DNA of 64,000 nt from Lysobacteraceae bacterium NML93-0399 (GTDB taxonomy: Bacteria; Pseudomonadota; Gammaproteobacteria; Xanthomonadales; Xanthomonadaceae), in contig NTJI01000001.1 in assembly GCA_002307375.1 (NCBI GenBank), forward strand, positions 1,054,001 to 1,118,000. The letters run 5' to 3'. Below are positions 55,448-62,994 of this stretch, in pieces. Position 1 is the stretch's first letter, and every line of letters starts with the position of its first letter. The notes beneath the pieces are model-generated. The model did no database searches and was not told the DNA's origin. It worked only from the letters and a program-made list of their open reading frames with translations. The translations under genes and the position numbers were made by a program.

Positions 55448-57208
55448 CTACCGCCCGCCACCTCCTCCGCCGCCGCCTCCACCACCCGAGAAGCCCCCGC
55501 CACCGCCCATCGAACTGCCCGACGAACTCCCCGGCGGCGACGCACTCGACGCGATCTGCCCGGCAAAACCGCCGCCGATCGCCTTGCCGAAACCCGATGC
55601 ATCCGTGAAGTCCGCAAGACCCGTGCGTCCGTTCGCGTGGAACCAGGCCATGGAGGCCGTCGCCGCAGCGACCGCGGATGCGCCCACAGCCGCGGTGAAC
55701 TTTGCGGTCCACGCATCCTCGACATCCAGCGCCACGGCATACGGCAGCAGGAACTCGAAGCGTTCCGCATCGAGCATGGGCGCGTCTTCACTCGGCCCCT
55801 TGAGCCGCGCCAGGTCCTGCTTGTCGGCCACCGTCAGATAGCGCTTGAAGCCCTCGATGCGGTCGCGCATCGCGCGACCTTCCGGCGTGATCGCCGGCAG
55901 CAGGAACAGGAACACGAAGAACGCGACCCCCATCGCCGCCAGCACCGGCAGCGCGAACAGCAGACCACTGCCACCGCTGAAGACGAAGGTCGCGATCGCG
56001 AACAGCCCTGTGATCAGGGTGATGCCGAACAGGCTGCCACCGTTGTAGCGGTACAGCCCACGCTTGAACGTCGCCGCGATCGCGGTCTTGTTGCGCTTCT
56101 GATGCGCGGCGACCACCTTCTGCATGTAATCGGGGTGCTTGCCGTCGAGCTTCAGCACCGGACCGCCTTCGAACAGGTCGGCCAGCAGCGCCGCGCGATC
56201 CGCAGGCAGCGCCTTGCCGCCCTCGTCCAGACGCTCGATCCGCCAGTCTTCCTTGACCCGGGTCTTGTCGCGATGGATCGACAGATGGCCGGCGACCGCG
56301 AGCGTGAGCACGTCGGCCGAGAACGCGCGCGTATCGGTGTGGTTCTGCTCGATGTGCCGCAGCATGCCCGGCGACAGGTCGTCCGGCGGGTCATAGGTCA
56401 CCACGATCGTGCCCGGCTTCGGATCACGGCCCACCACATGCCAGCGCCAGAACGCGAACACCAGCAACGTGATCAGACCCAGCAACGCGATCAACGGCGC
56501 GCGATTGTCGCGCAGCAGCCATTGCAGCTTCTGCGCCGTCGTCGGCTCGACGAACAGGCCCTTGGGAAACGCCAGCACCGTGGTCAGACCTTCCTGCGGC
56601 GCGAGCGGCGCGGACAGTGTCCAGCGTGCCGCGCCCGGCCCGGTGACTTCAGCCGTGCACGCCTGCGAACGTGCGCCCTGTGCGCCGGTGAAGCACTCCG
56701 GCAGCAGGTCATCGGTCGGCACCGGCTCCGGCAGGCGCAATGTGGCCGATCCGCGTTCGATCCCGAACATCCAGCCGTGCCCGATCGCGTTCCAGTACAG
56801 CTCGTCGTGTCTGTCGAAGAACCCGATCTGCCGCGTCGTGCGATAGCGCAGTTCGTAGGTGAACTCACCCGGCACCGGCAGGAAATCGTCGTTGCCGAAG
56901 TTCACCCGCACGCCGTTGCCGAGCTGGTCGATGAAGTACGGCTCGCTGCGCCCGTCACGCTGCAGCCCGACCATCTCGAAATCCACGACCACCCGGTTGC
57001 CGTGGCGATCCTTGTAACGCGTCGGGAAATCGCGATAGATCCCGCGCCGGATGTTCTCGCCTTCCGCCCGCACCCGGATGCGCTCGGTGACATCGAGACT
57101 GCCGTCGGCGTTGAGCTGCAGATCGCTGTCGTAGGCGAGGATGCGTTCCTGGGCCAGCAGCGACGAGGCGCACAGCAAAAGCAGAATCGACAACAGGGAT
57201 CGGAACAT
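55448..57208 (-). CDS. DUF2207 membrane protein with Gly-rich tail
   Basis: The 586-residue precursor has a signal peptide (about 1-19, L-A-Q), a periplasmic beta-rich DUF2207 domain (about 20-235), one membrane segment (about 240-260) and a cytoplasmic part. A pair of membrane helices (about 395-445) and a C-terminal tail of Ser and then Gly repeats ending in G-G-R complete it. A GGAG site precedes the ATG at 57208. Proteins of this type are linked to the envelope, but no activity is known. The Gly tail resembles TPM-domain neighbours. Confidence 0.85.
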   Translation of the reverse strand: MFRSLLSILLLLCASSLLAQERILAYDSDLQLNADGSLDVTERIRVRAEGENIRRGIYRDFPTRYKDRHGNRVVVDFEMVGLQRDGRSEPYFIDQLGNGVRVNFGNDDFLPVPGEFTYELRYRTTRQIGFFDRHDELYWNAIGHGWMFGIERGSATLRLPEPVPTDDLLPECFTGAQGARSQACTAEVTGPGAARWTLSAPLAPQEGLTTVLAFPKGLFVEPTTAQKLQWLLRDNRAPLIALLGLITLLVFAFWRWHVVGRDPKPGTIVVTYDPPDDLSPGMLRHIEQNHTDTRAFSADVLTLAVAGHLSIHRDKTRVKEDWRIERLDEGGKALPADRAALLADLFEGGPVLKLDGKHPDYMQKVVAAHQKRNKTAIAATFKRGLYRYNGGSLFGITLITGLFAIATFVFSGGSGLLFALPVLAAMGVAFFVFLFLLPAITPEGRAMRDRIEGFKRYLTVADKQDLARLKGPSEDAPMLDAERFEFLLPYAVALDVEDAWTAKFTAAVGASAVAAATASMAWFHANGRTGLADFTDASGFGKAIGGGFAGQIASSASPPGSSSGSSMGGGGGFSGGGGGGGGGGGR

Positions 57209-57376
57209 CGATATCTCCAGCGCGAAAGGTGCGCCCGACTCTCCTCGGACGTCATTCAACGCCCGATGCTAGCGTGACGCGAATACAGGTCGTGGGCGAC
57301 CTGCGGCTCCATCCGGCGACGGCCTTTTCTGCGGTACGCCGCTCCGGACAGGCAGGCACTGTAAAATCGCCGTCTT

Positions 57377-58099
57377 TTGCGCGCTTCGCCCTTGGACGCC
57401 CCACCCCGCCCCGCCTTCCACGGCCCGACCTTCGTCCGGCTGCTGGCCCGCCTGACCGACGACGCGCTGCCGCAGGGCGGCACGGCGCCGGCCGAGCGGC
57501 TGAGCCAGTGGATCGACTGGACGCGGGCCGTGGTGCTGTCGAAGGTGCTGGACGCCAAGGGCACCGAGGCTGAACCGGACGCGCAGGTGCCTGATCGGGA
57601 CGACGCCGAGGCCTGCGCGCGGGCCCGGTCGACCTTGCTGGCGGCGATCGCCGCCGCGCCGGAACTCGCGGCGTCGCAGCCGCAGCCCGGTACGCCGGAC
57701 GCAGAGGCAGGCATGCCGGCGGTCGCGATCGACTTCGCCCCGTTCCGCCAGCGCCACATCACCCTGCAGCGCTCGATGCAGGCGGCGACGGGCCGGTTGC
57801 GTGGCGAGCTGCGCGAGCGGCTGGCGCAGCAGTCGGCCGACATGGCGCGTCTGGCCGAGGTGGACGCGGTGATGGAGGGCGCGCTGAGTCCGCGCGAGCA
57901 CGCGTTGCTGGGCGCGGTGCCGGCGCTGCTCGAAACGCATTTCGAGCGGCTGCGCGCCGCCGCAGGCGATGCGGCCACGGATCCGTCCGCGGTCTGGCTC
58001 GATGGTTTTCGCAGGGACATACAGGGCGTGCTGATCGCCGAACTGGATGTCCGTTTCCAACCGGTCGACGCGCTGCTCGCCGCGCTTCGCACCCACTGA
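57377..58099 (+). CDS. DUF3348-like protein, first gene of a stator-like operon
   Basis: The 240-residue product is soluble, Ala/Arg-rich and mostly helical. It starts with an F-V-R-L-L-A-R-L-T helix and ends with the F-Q-P-V-D-A-L-L-A-A-L pattern I associate with DUF3348. The start is uncertain: TTG at 57377 is given and another TTG at 57392 is possible, and no in-frame ATG fits. It precedes the DUF802 gene by 10 bases. DUF3348, DUF802, an OmpA protein and DUF2894 follow one another here, so it is probably a cytoplasmic partner of the membrane motor pair. Confidence 0.75.
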   Translation: MRASPLDAPPRPAFHGPTFVRLLARLTDDALPQGGTAPAERLSQWIDWTRAVVLSKVLDAKGTEAEPDAQVPDRDDAEACARARSTLLAAIAAAPELAASQPQPGTPDAEAGMPAVAIDFAPFRQRHITLQRSMQAATGRLRGELRERLAQQSADMARLAEVDAVMEGALSPREHALLGAVPALLETHFERLRAAAGDAATDPSAVWLDGFRRDIQGVLIAELDVRFQPVDALLAALRTH

Positions 58100-58109
58100 C
58101 GCAGTGCCC

Positions 58110-60461
58110 ATGTTCCCAAGCAATCGCATTTCCGCTTTCGTGCCCGCCCTCGCCTTCACCCTCGGCCTGGCCGTGGTCGCCGGCATCGCCATCGGCTATG
58201 TCGGCAGCAATCCGCCGGCATTCGCCGTCTCGCTGCTGATCGGCGCGTTCTACGTCGTCGGCGGGCTGGAGCTGCTGCGCTATCGGCGCGCCACCACATC
58301 GCTCGTCGACGCGGTCGACGGCCTGTCCGCGCCGCCGGCGTCCTTCGAGTCCTGGCTCGACGGCCTCGACCCGGGCCTGCGCAGCGCGGTGCGCCTGCGC
58401 GTCGAAGGCGAGCGCGTTGCACTGCCGGTGCCGGCGCTGACGCCTTATCTGGTCGGCATGCTGGTGCTGCTGGGCATGCTCGGCACGCTGCTGGGCATGA
58501 TGGTGATGCTGCGCGGCACCGGCATGGCGCTGGAGACGGCGACCGACCTGCAGGCGATCCGCGATTCGCTGGCCGCGCCGGTCAAGGGCCTGGGCTTTGC
58601 GTTCGGCACCTCGATCGCGGGCATTGCGACCTCGGCGATGCTGGGTCTGGTCTCGGCCTTGCTGCGCCGCGAGCGCGCACGCGCCGTGCAGCGGCTCGAC
58701 GCGGCGAGTGCCGCCACGCTGCACGTGCATTCGCAGGCCTATCAGCGAAGCGAAACCTTGCGCCTGTTGCAGCAGCAGACCGAAGTGATGCCGGCCTTGG
58801 TCGAACGCCTGGGCGCGATGATGGCGGCGATCGAGCAGCAGAGCGCCGCGGCCGGTGAGCGTCAGTCCGCCAGCCAGACCGCCTTCCACGACCGCACCGA
58901 GGCGGTCTACACGCAGCTGGCCGCATCGGTCGAGCGCGCTCTGCAGACCAGCGTCGCCGAGAGCGCACGCGCCGCGACCGCGGCCCTGCAGCCGGTGTTC
59001 GAAACCACGATGGCCGCGCTGTCGCAGGAAACCGCCGCATTGCAGGCCACCGTGCGCGATGCGGTCGAACGGCAGCTGCAGACGCTGTCGAGCGGCTTCG
59101 AAACCTCGACCGCGACCGTCGCCGCGCGCTGGCAGGCCGCACTGGACGGCCAGACCGCATCGAACGAGGCGCTGGCACGCGACCTGCGCAGCGCACTCGA
59201 CGGCTTCAACACGACGTTCGAGCAGCGCGCGAGCGGTCTGCTCGACACCGTGGTCGCACGTCTGGATGCCGCGAGCGATCGCAGCGCTGCGCTGCACGAC
59301 ACCGTGACCGGCGCGGTGGACACGCAGCTGCAGGCGCTGACGAGCGGCTTCGACGCGTCCACCGCCGCCGTCGCCGAACGCTGGCAGCAGGCGCTCGACG
59401 CGCAGCAGGCCGCGCAGGCCGCGTTGACCGACGACCTGCGCGCCGCGCTGGATGGCGTCGGCGCCACCTTCGAAACCCGCGCGACCGCGCTGGTCGACGG
59501 CGTTGGTACGCGTCTCGAAACGACGGTCGACACGCTCGCCACGCGCTGGAACGACGCGCTGTCGCAGCAGATGGCGGCGCACGAAACCCTGGGCGAACGC
59601 CACGAACAGGCATTGACCGCCGCCGCGGCGACCTTCGAAACGCATTCGGCCGCGCTGCTGCAGAAGGTGGACGCCTCGCACGCCGACCTGCAGACCGCAC
59701 TCGCCGCGCAGGATGCGCAGCGTCTGTCGGCGTGGACCGACAGCCTCGCCGCGATGTCGGCTGCACTGCGCGAAGACTGGGCGCAGGCCGGCGCCGAAAC
59801 CACGCGCCAGCAGCAGGCGATCGGCGAGACGCTGGCGACGACCGCCGACAGCATCGCCGCGCAGACCCAGGCGCATGCCAGCGCGACCATCGCCGAGATC
59901 TCGCGCCTGGTCGACACCGCATCGGAAGCGCCGCGCGCGGCCGCCGAGGTCATCGCCGAACTGCGCAAGTCGCTGTCGGAGAGCATGGTCCGCGACACCG
60001 CGATGCTGGAAGAACGCACGCAGATGCTGTCGACGCTCGACACCCTGTTGAAGGCGGTGAACCACGCCTCGACCGAACAGCGCGCGGCCATCGATGCACT
60101 GGTCGCGACCTCGGCCGATCTGCTCGAACGCGTCGGCACGCGCTTCACCGACCACATCGAGGCCGAGACCGGCAAGCTCGATGGCGTGGCGACAACCTTG
60201 AGCGTCGGCGCGGCCGAAGTTGCCAGCCTCGGCGAGGCCTTCGGCGCGGCGGTCACGGTGTTCGGCGAATCCAACGATGCACTGGCCGCACGCCTGGCCG
60301 GCATCGAGGACGCGCTGGAGAAGTCGCTGGCGCGCAGCGACGAGCAGCTCGCCTACTACGTCGCGCAGGCGCGTGAGGTCGTCGACTTGAGCGTGCTGGC
60401 ACAGAAGCAGATCATCGAAGAGCTGCAGCAGCTCGGCAGCCGGCGGACGTCCGAAACATGA
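58110..60461 (+). CDS. DUF802 protein: MotA/ZorA-like membrane subunit with long helical tail
   Basis: The 783-residue product has membrane segments at about 8-30, 33-50, 115-135 and 165-190. The latter two carry G-M-L-G-T-L-L-G-M-M and A-F-G-T-S-I-A-G-I-A-T-S-A, which match the pore helices of MotA/TolQ/ExbB/ZorA. From about residue 225 on it is an Ala/Gln/Thr/Glu-rich helical, coiled-coil tail of about 550 residues with two 84-residue tandem repeats (about 318-485). I infer an ion-driven stator subunit. It overlaps the OmpA-like gene by ATGA. Confidence 0.82.
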   Translation: MFPSNRISAFVPALAFTLGLAVVAGIAIGYVGSNPPAFAVSLLIGAFYVVGGLELLRYRRATTSLVDAVDGLSAPPASFESWLDGLDPGLRSAVRLRVEGERVALPVPALTPYLVGMLVLLGMLGTLLGMMVMLRGTGMALETATDLQAIRDSLAAPVKGLGFAFGTSIAGIATSAMLGLVSALLRRERARAVQRLDAASAATLHVHSQAYQRSETLRLLQQQTEVMPALVERLGAMMAAIEQQSAAAGERQSASQTAFHDRTEAVYTQLAASVERALQTSVAESARAATAALQPVFETTMAALSQETAALQATVRDAVERQLQTLSSGFETSTATVAARWQAALDGQTASNEALARDLRSALDGFNTTFEQRASGLLDTVVARLDAASDRSAALHDTVTGAVDTQLQALTSGFDASTAAVAERWQQALDAQQAAQAALTDDLRAALDGVGATFETRATALVDGVGTRLETTVDTLATRWNDALSQQMAAHETLGERHEQALTAAAATFETHSAALLQKVDASHADLQTALAAQDAQRLSAWTDSLAAMSAALREDWAQAGAETTRQQQAIGETLATTADSIAAQTQAHASATIAEISRLVDTASEAPRAAAEVIAELRKSLSESMVRDTAMLEERTQMLSTLDTLLKAVNHASTEQRAAIDALVATSADLLERVGTRFTDHIEAETGKLDGVATTLSVGAAEVASLGEAFGAAVTVFGESNDALAARLAGIEDALEKSLARSDEQLAYYVAQAREVVDLSVLAQKQIIEELQQLGSRRTSET
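59061..59564 (+). repeat. Two tandem 252 bp repeats inside the DUF802 gene
   Basis: The segment beginning A-V-E-R-Q-L-Q-T-L-S-S-G-F-E at 59061 recurs as A-V-D-T-Q-L-Q-A-L-T-S-G-F-D at 59313, exactly 252 bases (84 codons) later. Both copies continue with A-R-W or E-R-W, then D-L-R and A-L-D-G. The end of the second copy is approximate. Confidence 0.7.
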
Positions 60462-61102
60462 GCGTGGAGCTGGAAGGCGACCACGAATCGAGCGCGCCCA
60501 TCTGGGCCGCGTTCGGCGACCTGATGTCGGTGTTGCTGGGCGCGTTCGTGCTGATCCTGGTCAGCGTGATCGGCGTGCAGTTGCAGCTCGAGCTCAAGCT
60601 GGACGAAGAGATCACCCAGCGCGAGGCCGAGACACAGCGTCGGCAGACGCTGGAGCAGGCACTGGCCGCGCCGCTCGCCGCGGGTCGCATCACCCTGGTC
60701 GACGGCCGCATCGGCATCCGCGGCAGCGTGCTGTTCGCCGATGCGTCGGACCAGTTGCAGCCCGAGGGCCGCGAACTGCTGCGCAGCCTCTCCGGTCCGC
60801 TCACCGAGTACCTGACTTCGCGCGACGAGATCCTGATGGTCAGCGGCTTCACCGACGACCGCCTCGTGCGCGACGGCAACCGCTTCTCGGACAACTGGGA
60901 GCTGTCGGCGCAGCGCGCGCTCAATGTCACCCGCGCATTGATCGGCGACGGCGTGCCGGCCGAGTCGGTGTTCGCCGCCGCGTTCGGCGCGCAGCAACCG
61001 GTCGGTTCCAACGACGACGCCGAAGGGCGCGCGCAGAACCGCCGCGTCGAGATGGCGCCGGTGCCACGGCAGCAGTCCGCGGCCGGCAGCGATGGCGACT
61101 GA
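60458..61102 (+). CDS. OmpA-domain MotB/ZorB-like membrane protein
   Basis: The 214-residue product has one membrane segment (about residues 16-40). Its W-A-A-F-G-D-L-M-S-V-L-L-G-A-F lines up with the MotB/ZorB helix, Asp21 taking the place of the ion-carrying Asp (MotB Asp32). A helical linker and a C-terminal OmpA peptidoglycan-binding domain (about 85-205) follow, with S-G-F-T-D-D near residue 129 and A-Q-N-R-R-V-E near residue 196. With the DUF802 subunit it should form a peptidoglycan-anchored stator. Confidence 0.88.
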   Translation: MSVELEGDHESSAPIWAAFGDLMSVLLGAFVLILVSVIGVQLQLELKLDEEITQREAETQRRQTLEQALAAPLAAGRITLVDGRIGIRGSVLFADASDQLQPEGRELLRSLSGPLTEYLTSRDEILMVSGFTDDRLVRDGNRFSDNWELSAQRALNVTRALIGDGVPAESVFAAAFGAQQPVGSNDDAEGRAQNRRVEMAPVPRQQSAAGSDGD

Positions 61103-61688
61103 CACGCACGACATCGCCGCGCTGCTCGACGTCTGGCGTTCTCAGGGCGCCGATCGCATCGCGCCGCTGCGCTTCCATCGCATCGTCGCGCTGCATGCGC
61201 GTGCGCTGCAGCGCGACGGCGACGCGCGTCGCCAGCTCGAAGCGAAGCTGGCGGCGCTGGTCGAGGCGTATGCGCGTGAGATCGCGCTGTCCGATGACGC
61301 GCACGGCACCGCGCGTACGCGCGGCGATCTCGGTGTTCTCGCCGACGAGACGACGACGCGCGAGAGAGACAACGCGGCCTATCCCGAACTGCCCGCCGTC
61401 GACGACTTCCGTCGACTGTGGTCGACACTGCGCACCCGCACCCAGGTCCGCAAGTCGCTGGCGCAGGCGCCGACGGGTGCGGGCCCGCTGAACTCCGCCG
61501 CCCTCGCCCATCGCTCGCTGACCCTGATGGGCGGCCTGTCGCCGGAGTATCTGCAGCACTTCCTGGGCTACGTCGACACGCTGTCGTGGCTGGAGACGCT
61601 GCAGGACGCCGGCGTGCTGGCGGGCAAGGACACCGCGCCGCCGGTGGGCGCCAAGCCTCGCAGGCCACGGAAACGCAAAGCCGGGTGA
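61092..61688 (+). CDS. DUF2894-like protein, last gene of the stator-like operon
   Basis: The 198-residue product is soluble and helical, with a core of H-R-I-V-A-L-H-A-R-A-L-Q-R near residue 29. The C-terminal half contains L-S-P-E-Y-L-Q-H-F-L-G-Y-V-D-T-L-S-W-L, and a basic tail (P-R-R-P-R-K-R-K) ends it. It matches the layout of DUF2894 proteins. The start overlaps the OmpA-like gene by 11 bases, so it belongs to the same operon. Function is unknown. Confidence 0.78.
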   Translation: MATDTHDIAALLDVWRSQGADRIAPLRFHRIVALHARALQRDGDARRQLEAKLAALVEAYAREIALSDDAHGTARTRGDLGVLADETTTRERDNAAYPELPAVDDFRRLWSTLRTRTQVRKSLAQAPTGAGPLNSAALAHRSLTLMGGLSPEYLQHFLGYVDTLSWLETLQDAGVLAGKDTAPPVGAKPRRPRKRKAG

Positions 61689-61988
61689 ACGCGCTGCGGC
61701 GATTTGCCCGGTGCGGTCGCAGCGCTGCACAGTCGCGGGCCTGGATGAACGCGCCGCATGCGCAGATGCCGGCGCCCGACACGCCAAGCCCTTGCATCGC
61801 AAGGACAATTTCACAATAATGGCCGGCTCGTTGCGTCCGGACCATTTCCACATGGCCGACCAGCCCGACGGACGCGCGGTTTCCGCGGGCGGTGCGACGA
61901 GACTTCCCTCCCGTTCCGCGCGATGGCCACGCCATCGGGGCCGCCGTCTTCCTGGCTAAGGGAGGCAACAATTACTTCGAGGTGCGTA
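61689..61988 (+). promoter_or_regulatory. Leader and candidate promoter of rpmB-rpmG
   Basis: A -35-like TTGCAT (61792-61797) and a -10-like AATAAT (61815-61820) are separated by 17 bases. They would give a leader of roughly 160 bases before rpmB. No gene is visible in these 300 bases. The long leader may carry ribosomal-protein type control. Confidence 0.5.
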
Positions 61989-62225
61989 ATGTCCCGAGTC
62001 TGCCAAGTCACCGGCAAGCGTACGACGCATGGCAACAACGTGTCGCACGCCATGAACAAGACCCGCCGTCGCTTCATGCCGAACCTGCATGAGCGTCGCT
62101 TCTGGGTCGCCAGCGAAAACCGCTGGATCAAGCTGCGCGTGTCCACCAAGGCCCTGCGCACCATCGACAAGAACGGCATCGATGCCGTGATCGCCGAGCT
62201 CCGTGCCCGCGGCGAGAAGGTCTGA
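61989..62225 (+). CDS. rpmB: 50S ribosomal protein L28
   Basis: L28 is a small basic protein of the large ribosomal subunit. The 78-residue product has [11 protein letters not shown] at the start, [10 protein letters not shown] near residue 20 and the expected length. The ATG at 61989 is the homologue start although the frame is open upstream. rpmG follows 10 bases later. Confidence 0.97.
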   Translation: MSRVCQVTGKRTTHGNNVSHAMNKTRRRFMPNLHERRFWVASENRWIKLRVSTKALRTIDKNGIDAVIAELRARGEKV

Positions 62226-62235
62226 GGAGTAGAAC

Positions 62236-62400
62236 ATGGCAGGCAAGCGCGACAAGATCCGTCTGATTTCCTCGGCCAACACCGGGCATTTCTACACCAC
62301 GGACAAGAACAAGAAGAACACCCCCGGCAAGATGGAGATCAAGAAGTACGATCCCGTCGTCCGGAAGCACGTGATCTACAAGGAAGGCAAGATCAAGTGA
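62236..62400 (+). CDS. rpmG: 50S ribosomal protein L33
   Basis: L33 is a small protein of the large ribosomal subunit. The 54-residue product starts [10 protein letters not shown] and ends K-H-V-I-Y-K-E. It lacks the two C-x-x-C pairs, so it is the zinc-independent form, as in most gammaproteobacteria. The ATG at 62236 follows GAGGAG. It is cotranscribed with rpmB. Confidence 0.97.
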   Translation: MAGKRDKIRLISSANTGHFYTTDKNKKNTPGKMEIKKYDPVVRKHVIYKEGKIK

Positions 62401-62407
62401 CCTGACG

Positions 62408-62760
62408 GCCCACGCGCGCAGCGCGTGGCTGCCGGAAGGTCATCCCGGCGAACGCCGGAAGCGCTGATCAACAGCCGGATGGTTGGTCATCCAGTGCCTC
62501 TACGAAACCCGCCGAAAGGCGGGTTTCGTGTTTTCAGCACCCGCGCTCCAGCGCGGCTGACGTTGCGTCATCCCGGCGCAGGCCGGAAGCGCTGTTCAAC
62601 TGCCGGATGGCTGGTCATCCAGTGTCTTCAAGCAGAACCCGCCGCAAGGCGGTTTGTGCTTGTGGGACCCACGCGCGCAGGGCGTGGCTGCCGGAAGGTC
62701 ATCTCGGCGAACGCCGGATCCCGCGCCTCTACGAAACCCGCCGAGAGGCGGGTTTCGTGT
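62408..62760 (+). repeat. Three tandem, diverged terminator-containing repeats after rpmG
   Basis: Related units of roughly 100-130 bases follow one another. Each has a CGGCG(A/C)A(A/G)(C/G)GCCGG-type hairpin and a later AACCCGCC/GGCGGG hairpin. Units 1 and 3 share CACGCGCGCAG, GCGTGGCTGCCGGAAGGTCA and the CCTCTACGAAACCCGCC stem. Unit 2 is less similar and its stem is imperfect. They probably arose by duplication of the rpmG terminator. Confidence 0.7.
62503..62534 (+). terminator. Rho-independent terminator of rpmB-rpmG
   Basis: A perfect 11 bp stem (CGAAACCCGCC, loop GAAA, GGCGGGTTTCG) followed by TGTTTT. A near-copy with loop GAGA lies at 62732-62757. Confidence 0.9.
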
Positions 62761-62776
62761 GTCTGACTGTGATCAA

Positions 62777-62945
62777 GCCCTCCTCCGCCTGCGGGGGAGG
62801 GTTGGGTGGGGGCGAACGATCCGAAGAGTCGAACATCGTCCCGGGCGAACCTCGCGATTCGAGCGAACGCCGGCGCAGGCATCACCTTCGCGAACGGAAG
62901 CTTCGCCCCCACATCCCGACCTTCCCCCGCAAGCGGGGGAAGGAG
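62777..62945. repeat. Inverted GC-rich dispersed repeat before cardiolipin synthase
   Basis: CCCTCCTCCGCCTGCGGGGGAGGGTT at the left and AACCTTCCCCCGCAAGCGGGGGAAGG-like sequence at the right are each hairpins and are inverted relatives, with about 100 bases between them. They resemble xanthomonad intergenic repeats, of a different subtype from those at 49105 and 55325. No gene lies inside. Confidence 0.65.
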
Positions 62946-62994
62946 ACAAGCCGGTTCACCCGTGTGGACATCCCCCGATGCCACACTCGCCTGC

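Noticed and set aside
57759..60155. Minus-strand frame of 798 codons opposite the DUF802 gene
   Set aside because: Repetitive Arg/Gly/Leu composition is produced by the coiled-coil codons on the plus strand.
57377..61688. Calling the operon a Zorya defence system
   Set aside because: The two membrane subunits fit ZorA and ZorB, but no ZorC, ZorD or ZorE homologue is present, so only a stator-like relationship is claimed.
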